In this document: positions 53,261 to 61,550 of the stretch, one piece after another
Layout: each line of letters starts with the position of its first letter
How positions within the stretch are numbered: the stretch's first letter is position 1
Assembly: GCA_012861695.1 (NCBI GenBank)
Contig: JAAOOA010000532.1
Span: forward strand, 87,001 to 151,000
Direction of reading: 5' to 3'
DNA from: Trematomus loennbergii
Lineage: Eukaryota; Chordata; Actinopteri; Perciformes; Nototheniidae
Length of the DNA: 64,000 nucleotides
Translations under genes and position numbers: made by a program
Notes under the pieces: generated by a model
The model's database searches: none
The model's input: the letters and a program-made list of their open reading frames with translations, nothing else
What the model was told of the DNA's origin: nothing

Positions 53261-55010
53261 TAGGGATGGGAACGATTCACCGAATATTAGAAATTATTCA
53301 GGTATTCGAATATGAGTTATGAATATCTTTTTTTCTTTCTTTTTTTGGGAGGGATGCCTAGTTGATTACATATTATCAAATTGAATAATTCAATGTATAC
53401 GACAGTGCCATAGCTAAATGTGTTAGGTGACGTCTAAAGGTGTGTTTTGCTCCGCTCACCGGTCCCTCACAGCGGGCAGAGCTGCAGGTGCTGATCTCTC
53501 TCTCTCTCCGGTACTTCACTCGCGTTTATGTCCAAATCCATCAGATCTAGTTCTAATGATATGGCTGCTGCCCCTGCCTACACGCAGATCACTCAGACTC
53601 AAACCTCATCTTATGTCCAAACCCATCAGATCTAGTTCTAATGCTATGGCTGCTGCCCCTGCCTACACGCAGATCACTCAGACTCAAACCTCATCTTATG
53701 TCCAAACCCATCAGATCTAGTTCTAGCTAATGATATGGCTGCTGCCCCTCCTACACGCAGATCACTCAGACTCAAACCTCATCTTATGTCCAAACCCATC
53801 AGATCTAGTTCTAATGCTATGGCTGCTGCCCCTCCTACACGCAGATCACTCAGACTCAAACCTCATCTTATGTCCAAACCCATCAGATCTAGTTCTAGCT
53901 AATGCTATGGCTGCTGCCCCTGCCTACACGCAGATCACTCAGACTCAAACCTCATCTTATGTCCAAACCCATCAGATCTAGTTCTAGCTGATGGCTGCTG
54001 CCCCTGCCTACACGCAGATCACTCAGACTCAAACCTCATCTTATGCCAAACCCATCAGATCTAGTTCTAGCTAATGATATGGCTGCTGCCCCTGCCTACA
54101 CGCAGATCACTCAGACTCAAACCTCATCTTATGTCCAAACCCATCAGATCTAGTTCTAATGCTATGGCTGCTGCCCCTGCCTACACGCAGATCACTCAGA
54201 CTCAAACCTCATCTTATGTCCAAACCCATCAGATCTAGTTCTAGCTAATGCTATGCTGCTGCCCCTGCCTACACGCAGATCACTCAGACTCAAACCTCAT
54301 CTTATGCCCAAATGCGGTGCAAATGCGCTCCGCAGCCGTTGGGAGGTTCCGGCGCTAACAGTTCATGAGCGTGCTCCCCCGCCCCCTGTCAACACTCGCG
54401 ACACATGAGTGGCCAGCCTAAACAACAATAAGCGTTGCTTGGCAACCGTGTGTGGCGGCAAAGTACAAGACATTTTGACAGGAGAGATTTAGTTTTGCCG
54501 GTATTCAACATATTTGACCAGTCATAGTCCGGTGATTATTTACACTCTAAGAAGAGTCCTACACAGACATGGCGTCAAGAAGGAGTAATGTGTGGAAATA
54601 TTTCGACCAGGTTAGTGAGTGCGGTGTAGAGTGCAAACTATGCCAAATTAAACTTATATATATACATACTATACCTTGCTATACCCGCAACCTCCGTTCC
54701 AGCTGAGAGGGTCTTCTCTACAGCTGGCCTGAATCGCCTCCGCACATGAAAGCTGTAGGCCTATAGCTGTCAAACTGTGATCACCAGTTCAATACATTTG
54801 ACAAATTCGACTTGGTTTCTATACTTATTTGAACATGTATTTATTTATTTCCAAAAGTTATTGAAAACATTTTTTTGAAAGAAAATGTTAGAATTTGTTT
54901 TTTGACCCAATTTTATTTTTATAGGATATGTACATTTCGGTTAACCGGTTAACCGTTTTTTGGGGGGTCGAATATTCGAATATACATTTGCTTTCAAATT
55001 CCCATCCCTA
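53261..55010 (+). mobile_element. Internally deleted hAT transposon carrying a minisatellite
   Basis: Ends TAGGGATGGGAA and TTCCCATCCCTA are inverted repeats. The flanks CTATACAC (53253-53260) and CTATATAC (55011-55018) form an 8-base target duplication with one mismatch, the hAT signature. Two transposase remnants survive: 54569-54656, starting MASRRSNVWKYFDQVSECGV and including CKLC of a BED zinc finger, and 54681-54749, IPATSVPAERVFSTAG, the C-terminal hAT dimerisation motif, ending in a stop. The middle of the transposase is gone, so the element is non-autonomous. Confidence 0.93.
53527..54310. repeat. 85-base tandem repeat inside the hAT element
   Basis: About nine copies; unit contains CAGATCTAGTTCTAATG, then GGCTGCTGCCCCTGCCTACA, then CGCAGATCACTCAGACTCAA. 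Confidence 0.96.
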
Positions 55011-55114
55011 CTATATACACAGAGACAGGAAGTAGTGCTTAGATACAGGAAGTAGTGCTTAGAGACAGAAAGTAGTGCTGTGGTTCGGTGTCTAAACTTC
55101 CTCTGCTTCATCAG

Positions 55115-55381
55115 AGCTGCCGATGAACTTCCTGACGCCGCTGAGCGACGTGAACGTTTACGAGAAGGACGAGGCGAGGTTCGAGTTGGAGCTGTCGAGA
55201 GCGCCGAAGAGCTTCCGCTGGCTGAAGGGAACGCAGGAGCTGCAGAAAGACGAAAAGTATGAGATGATCCAGGAAGGAAACATGTACGTCCTGCAGATCC
55301 GCTCCGTCGCCTACGAGGACGAAGCCAAGTACATGTTCGAGGCCGAGGACAAGAGGACGAGCGGCAAGCTGGTCATCCAGG
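55115..55381 (+). CDS. ttn: Titin exon: Ig I92
   Basis: ELPMNFLTPLSDVNVYEKDE, FELELSRAPKSFRWLKGTQE, YMFEAEDKRTSGKLVIQG. 267 bases, phase 1-1. Confidence 0.94.
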
Positions 55382-55400
55382 GTACGAGACTAGATTAATA

Positions 55401-56356
55401 TACCTAGTTAGAATAATCCCCCTAGTTAGACTAATGTACCTAGTTAGACTTATCCCCCTAGTTAGACTTATCCCCCTAGTTAGACTAATCCCCCTAGTTA
55501 GACTAATGTACCTAGTTAGACTAATCCCCCTAGTTAGACTAATCCCTCTAGTTAGACTAATCCCCCTAGTTAGACTAATGTACCTAGTTAGACTAATCCC
55601 CCTCGTTAGACTAATGTACCTAGTTAGACTAATCCCCCTCGTTAGACTAATCCCCCTAGTTAGACTAATCCCCGTAGTTAGACTAATCCCCCTCGTTAGA
55701 CTAATCCCCCTAGTTAGACTAATCCCCCTAGTTAGACTAATGTACCTAGTTAGACTAATCCCCCTAGTTAGACTAATGTACCTAGTTAGACTAATCCCCC
55801 TAGTTAGACTAATCCCCGTAGTTAGACTAATCCCCCTCGTTAGACTAATCCCCCTAGTTAGACTAATCCCCCTAGTTAGACTAATCCCCCTCGTTAGACT
55901 AATCCCCCTAGTTAGACTTATCCCCCTAGTTAGACTAATCCCCCTAGTTAGACTAATCCCCTAGTTAGACTAATGTACCTAGTTAGACTAATCCCCCTAG
56001 TTAGACTAATCCCCCTAGTTAGACTAATGTACCTAGTTAGACTAATCCCCCTAGTTAGACTAATCCCCCTAGTTAGACTTATCCCCTAGTTAGACTAATC
56101 CCCCTAGTTAGACTAATCCCCTCGTTAGACTAATCCCCCTCGTTAGACTAATCCCCTAGTTAGACTAATCCCCGTAGTTAGACTAATCCCCCTAGTTAGA
56201 CTAATCCCCTAGTTAGACTAATCCCCCTCGTTAGACTAATCCCCCTAGTTAGACTAATCCCCGTAGTTAGACTAATCCCCCTAGTTAGACTTATCCCCTA
56301 GTTAGACTTATCCCCCTAGTTAGACTAATCCCCCTAGTTAGACTAATGTACCTAGA
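55401..56356. repeat. 18-base minisatellite, about 52 copies
   Basis: Unit TAGTTAGACTAATCCCCC with variants ATGTACC, CTCG, CGTAG. Its length (a multiple of 3) creates long spurious open frames. Confidence 0.97.
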
Positions 56357-56809
56357 AACACATTCAGGTCGTTGGGTTCAGACTCTGTGAGGAGATGGAC
56401 TGAGTTTACTCTAAGTCTTTGTCATACGGACATCGTTTGTTTCCTTATTGTTTCTTCTTTTCTTTAGTTATTCAACACCAACTCATGGCTTCCTATGTGA
56501 CTTTGTTTGTGAGACTGACCCTAAGTTTTGGGTTTTATTTAAATGTTTTAAGTATCTTGTTTTCCATCTTTTTCACCCTGATTTAGTTTTCTTTGAACCA
56601 AATGAATGATATTTGGCTCCTGAAATACATATCAGTTCTGTCATTTAGTATTTATATCATTTATCAACTTACAGACACAGGTCTGTTGTGGTTCAGGCTG
56701 CATCGAAAACAGAAACCACAACCAATAATGTGTTGGGGATTTTTGCATTTCAAACCCTAACCCTAACAAGTTCTTATTCCCGATGTCTGACCTGTGTTTC
56801 CTGCCGCAG
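56357..56809. other. Rest of intron, nothing recognised
   Basis: About 450 bases after the minisatellite and before the I93 acceptor; no exon or repeat identified. Confidence 0.6.
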
Positions 56810-57076
56810 GTATCCGGCTGGAATTTGCTAAGCCGATCAAGGATGTGACGGTGAAGGAGCGTGAGACGGCAGAGTTCAGCGTGGAGCTTTCTCACGACAA
56901 GGTGCCGGTGGTCTGGTACAAGAACGACGTCCGGCTGCACCCCAGCAAGGTGGTGCACATGGCGGACCACGGGAAGGTCCACACGCTGGCCTTCAAGGAG
57001 GTCACCATCGACGACACCTCCATGATCAAAGTGGAGGCCATGGACAAGAGCGTGACCGCCATGCTCACCGTCATCG
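56810..57076 (+). CDS. ttn: Titin exon: Ig I93
   Basis: GIRLEFAKPIKDVTVKERET, FSVELSHDKVPVVWYKNDV, DDTSMIKVEAMDKS. 267 bases, phase 1-1. Confidence 0.94.
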
Positions 57077-57287
57077 GTCAGTGTCTGACCTGTTGGGAGT
57101 TTCTGGGGTTAGAGAGAGGGAAGGTTCAGACGCTTTTAATAAAGAGAGTTTGGGTGGTACAAAATAAACGTTTAAAGCCATTACTAACAGACAGAGTGTC
57201 AGAAATCTACAAAGAGAAAAGTCCCTTTAGTGCAGAGAAGTCCCAGATTGAAATAAAATTGGTTCCCTACACATTTGTCCTGATGCT

Positions 57288-57346
57288 TTAAGATAAGATA
57301 AGATAAGATAGTACTTTATTGATCCCAATTTGGGATCAATAAAGTA
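57288..57346. repeat. (AAGAT)n followed by a 35-base palindrome
   Basis: A GATAA-type pentamer run leads into 57312-57346, a palindrome with 17-base arms (TACTTTATTGATCCCAA) around one T. The pentamer plus CTTTATTGATCCC resembles the 3' tail of common fish retroposons, here folded back. Confidence 0.75.
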
Positions 57347-57422
57347 TCTGAACCCCAGTCCTTTCAGTTGCTCAGGAAACCAGACTGTGTTTCTAACTTT
57401 GAGGTGTTGTGTTTCTGTGCAG

Positions 57423-57689
57423 AGGGCGACCTGTACTTCACCACGAAGCTGCAGAACTACACGGCGGTGGAGAAGGACGAGGTGAAGCTGGTTTGCGAGC
57501 TGAGCAAAACCATCGCTGACGTGAAGTGGTTCAAAGACGGGAAGGAGATCACGCCCTCCAAGAACATCGCGGTCAGTACAGACGGGAAGAAGCGCATCCT
57601 GATGGTGAGGAAGGCGGAGAAGGCCAACATCGGAGAGTACTCCTGCGACTGCGGATCGGACAAGACAGCTGCTAACCTCAATATTGAAG
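57423..57689 (+). CDS. ttn: Titin exon: Ig I94
   Basis: EGDLYFTTKLQNYTAVEKDE, LVCELSKTIADVKWFKDGKE, GEYSCDCGSDKTAANLNIE. 267 bases, phase 1-1. Confidence 0.94.
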
Positions 57690-59075
57690 GTGAGTCAGGA
57701 CTTTGACAGAAGTCTAGATACTTGGGTTAGCATCTGGAGTTATCATCTGGTGACAGCATCTGGTGTTAGCATCTGGTGATAGCATCTGGTGTTAGCATCT
57801 GGAGTTATCATCTGGTGATAGCATCTGGTGTTAGCATCTGGTGTATGTATTTGCGTCTATAGGTTTCTCCTAAATTCACCAAAAGTTAGCTTTCTAACTT
57901 AACATAAATTGCCGCGACCGCTGTTTGGACCATGTCATCACAGGTATCGTTGGAAAGCTCCGTCTCTCCTGCACAATGTCATCGGATCCAAATATAGTCA
58001 TTTCCTTTGTATCAGCAACCAATCGTGAAAGTACAAAGGGGTCTTAAACCAAACAACGAAATCTCATTGGCTTGTGTCAATTTCTGACAACGTGATTCGT
58101 TCAGATGCGTCACATGGTGTGCTAAAACACTTCCTGGTTCAGCTTTCCGCTGGAAATTTAAATCTCAAAATGGCAAAAGAACAGTGAAAACAACGTTCAC
58201 AGAGAAGACGACAACAATTGTCACTTGCACAAAGCAAGGTTAGACAAAAAACAAATGATCCCGAACACGAAATACCTTCACGGAGTGCGTTGAGGCGCAA
58301 GCTGTCATCCAGAGAACAGGAGGGTTTAGGTAGCGCCTCACAGCAATCTATAAAGGTCGTTTTCTCAAAATGAGTTTTTTCTCCTATTCCGAGTGAGAAA
58401 TGTCCACTTCAGTAGCACTTACATACACCAAACCTTCCAGTTATATTCCTATCAATATTATGAAGGTTTTTACAGAAGGGTTTATATATCATTGTATACC
58501 TAAAAACCTGGCGAAAATTGATATTTTCCCTTCTGTAAAAACTTTAGATTCTAATATGACTACAAAATTAAACAAGAATTTCGAACCTGACTTTATCCAA
58601 TGTTCAGAATTGTGTTCCTGAAAGTATTAAAATATGCGCATATTTAATGAGATGATGGCTCATTTGCATGGGGGGGGGGGTGCGGTGCCCCTACAAGTAG
58701 AATTAAATGATGGGAAACACTGGATAATAATAATAAAATAAAAAAATCTTTTTTTAAATTATTAAAATTTTTTATTTTGAATCACCCCCACTTTGGGAAC
58801 CCCTGCTCTAATTCACTTCCACTTTCTGCCCAGCATAGAGTTATACGTTTGGATTTCTAGATTTGGTTCACATAAATAATTCTAAATGCAGATATATAAA
58901 ATAAATATAAACAAAAGCATCTGTTCAATTACTGTAAAGAGGACCAAACACAGAGCCTTGAGGGACGCCGGAGATTTAGATGTAGTATTACCGGACAGAT
59001 ATGTCAGATTAATGAGACAGTTTGGTCTCTTTGTTGTCTCTGTTGTTTCTGATGTCTAATGTCCCCCCCCTGCAG
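57690..59075. other. Intron of 1.4 kb with minor repeats
   Basis: 57722-57846 holds TAGCATCTGGTGT/AGTTATCATCTGG repeats. Around 58790-58808 the sequence CCCACTTTGGGAACCCCTG resembles a hAT terminal repeat, but no partner end was found. No exon. Confidence 0.55.
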
Positions 59076-59215
59076 CGCGAGACATTAAGGTGACCCGGCC
59101 GCTGTACAGCGTCGAGGTCACAGAGACGGAAACAGCCAAGTTTGAGACGGAAATTTCAGAAGAGGACGTCCACGGGAACTGGAAACTGAAGGGAGAGGCT
59201 CTGCACCAGAGCGCT
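59076..59215 (+). CDS. ttn: Titin exon: Ig I95, first half
   Basis: ARDIKVTRPLYSVEVTETET, FETEISEEDVHGNWKLKGEA, ending QSA in phase 0. 140 bases. Confidence 0.94.
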
Positions 59216-59219
59216 GTGA

Positions 59220-59402
59220 GTACACATACTACCACTATACATATACAAACTACTACTATACATATGCAAACTACCACTATACATATACAAACTACCACTA
59301 TACATATACAAACTACCACTATACATATACAAACTACCACTATACATATACAAACTACCACTATACATATACAAACTACCACTATACATATACAAACTAC
59401 TA
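59220..59402. repeat. 21-base tandem repeat
   Basis: Unit ACTACCACTATACATATACAA, about nine copies, filling the intron that splits I95. Confidence 0.95.
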
Positions 59403-59462
59403 CATTCAAACTTGGTCTTTTGTCTCTCTGTATTTGAAATGTTCTTCCTTGTGTCCCTGCAG

Positions 59463-59588
59463 GATGTGGAGATGAAGGAGGAAGGAACGAAGCATGTGCT
59501 GATCCTGTACAACGTGAAGATGGATATGGCCGAGGAGTCGACTTCTCCGCTGCCAACGCCAAGTCCAACGCCCAGCTGAGGGTCAAAG
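59463..59588 (+). CDS. ttn: Titin exon: Ig I95, second half
   Basis: DVEMKEEGTKHVLILYNVKM, then VDFSAANAKSNAQLRVK. 126 bases where 127 are expected; one base is missing near 59535. Confidence 0.92.
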
Positions 59589-59966
59589 GTCAGAGCGCTG
59601 TTATTATCAGTCTTTAATCAGATGTAAAACTCGGTTCAATCACTGACTGATGAAAGATATAAATGCTAAATGACTGCTGAGAAGTAGAGCATGATGTTTT
59701 TATATATAGTAGCTTTCCAACTCAGAGCAACGATGTTAAGCCGTACTTTATTAAAGGTATTTCAAGGTATACATAGTTAACCCTCCGAGGGGACTCTGGT
59801 TCGCCCTCACCTCTCACAGCAGGGTTTCTGTGTTGCGTTAGTGGGACAGCTGATCGGCCAATCAGCTGCTGAGTTTATTTTAGCCCTTATCAGGAGTGAG
59901 GAGCCTCTCTCAGAGGAGCCTCTCCCAGATGCATGCTGGTCCTCAACATGTCCTCCTGCTCCTCAG
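59589..59966. other. Intron, nothing recognised
   Basis: About 380 bases without recognised content. Confidence 0.6.
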
Positions 59967-60109
59967 CGCGCTCCATCGGGCTGCTGCGGCCCCTGAAGGA
60001 CGTCACGGTGACGGCGGGCGAGACGGCCACCTTCGAGAGCGAGCTGTCGTACGAGGGCATCGCCGTGGACTGGTTCCTGGGCGGGAAGAAGATGGAGGCC
60101 AGCGAGAGG
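59967..60109 (+). CDS. ttn: Titin exon: Ig I96, first half
   Basis: ARSIGLLRPLKDVTVTAGET, FESELSYEGIAVDWFLGGKK, ending SER in phase 0 at GTGAGG. 143 bases. Confidence 0.94.
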
Positions 60110-60503
60110 GTGAGGGTACACTCTGTGGGGGTGGGGGTGTGTTTTATTTGAACAGATTCAGTCATAGAATTCTGTTTCCATTCATAAACTCTGAAAAACT
60201 AAAGACAGAACATTCGATTTAAATTAATTGCACATTCATATTACATCAACAAACTAAATGTTAAATTATTTTCATACAATTTAACATTTTTAAAGCTTAT
60301 TTAATCAAAACAACAAATCAAAAAAAGATACATATCTCTAAAACATTTACAAATGTATTTCAGGTTTTATTTTATTGTTTTTTTGAATGAATTAAATTCA
60401 TTTTTGAAGGTTTTTTCAGATTTTCTTGTGAAGTGATTCTCAGTCTGTGGAGGCTCTAGTGTCGCTGCAGCTAAAAATAATACCAGATAACATTATCTGT
60501 AAC

Positions 60504-60504
<1 letters not shown>

Positions 60505-60556
<52 letters not shown>
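60505..60556. repeat. (CA)n microsatellite
   Basis: About 24 CA units in the intron splitting I96. Confidence 0.97.
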
Positions 60557-60557
<1 letters not shown>

Positions 60558-60742
60558 CAACTGTCACCTCCTGATATGCAGAGCCAGGCACCATTAGCAT
60601 TAGCATGTTAGCATCAACCTGCAGTAGTGAAGGCATCAAATCAAACGTTAACAATAAATAACAAATAAACAAACAGTAAGACTAACGTAGTAATATGTTT
60701 TATCTGAATTTAAAGAATACACAGATTCATGTTTTTAACAAC

Positions 60743-60795
<53 letters not shown>
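60743..60795. repeat. (GT)n microsatellite abutting a splice acceptor
   Basis: About 25 GT units ending in GCAG at the acceptor of the next exon; complementary to the CA run 190 bases upstream. Confidence 0.97.
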
Positions 60796-60796
<1 letters not shown>

Positions 60797-60920
60797 GTGA
60801 AGACGCGTGTAGCAGGTAAAGTCCACACGTTGACGCTCAGAGACGTGACGCAGTCGGAGGCCGGCGAGGTGAAGATGACCTCCAAAGACTTCCAGACGGC
60901 AGCGCAGCTCATCGTCAGAC
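60797..60920 (+). CDS. ttn: Titin exon: Ig I96, second half
   Basis: VKTRVAGKVHTLTLRDVTQS, GEVKMTSKDFQTAAQLIVR. 124 bases, phase 0 to 1. Confidence 0.94.
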
Positions 60921-61013
60921 GTGAGTCCCTGAACGCACCGCGGCGCAGAGTGTGTGTGTGTGTGTGTGATATTAACCTGTGTGTGTGTGATATTAACCTG
61001 TGTGTGTGTGCAG

Positions 61014-61280
61014 AGCCGGCGGTGGAGTTCTCTCGGCCGCTGGAGGACCAATCGGTGGAGGAGGAGGCGGCGGCCCGGCTGGAGTGTGAAGTTTCTCGGG
61101 AAGACGCCGAGGTGCGCTGGTTTAGAGAGGGACAGGAAGTGAGGAAGACCAAGAAGTATGATGTCATCAGCGAGGGACGGAAGAGGGCGCTCGTCGTCCT
61201 CGATTGCACCCCCGACGACGCCAAGATGTACACCTGCGACGCCGGGGACTTCAAGACCTCCTGCTTCCTGGAGGTCATGC
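61014..61280 (+). CDS. ttn: Titin exon: Ig I97
   Basis: QPAVEFSRPLEDQSVEEEAA, LECEVSREDAEVRWFREGQE, MYTCDAGDFKTSCFLEV. 267 bases, phase 1-1. Fourteenth Ig after the PEVK and last exon in the window. Its short upstream intron is GT-rich. Confidence 0.94.
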
Positions 61281-61550
61281 GTAAGGACCACATAATATAC
61301 ATATATTACTTTATTCATTACTTTTTAAAGTTATATATCAGGACCTCCTGCTTCCTTATATAGCACTTTTTAAAGTGAGGTTCATATAAAAGTGATATAT
61401 ATAGTAATCCCTTTATTTATGACTTTATAAAGTGAAATATCAAAACCTCCTGGAGGTCGGCGTCAGGCGAACTCCTTAGTTGTTTTATGTTCCTGTAATT
61501 GTTGGACACCCAAACCTTTAAATATTAGTCCCTTGTAGGCTTCCATACTT

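Noticed and set aside
53427..53981. Small open frames with ITQTQTSSYVQTHQI
   Set aside because: Come from the 85-base tandem repeat within the hAT element, not from a gene.
55434..55964. 176-codon open frame of VRLIPL repeats
   Set aside because: Produced by the 18-base minisatellite; no splice sites or titin features.
58787..58808. Complete hAT element ending in CCCACTTTGGGAACCCCTG
   Set aside because: Only one end resembles a hAT terminus; no matching inverted end or target duplication was found.
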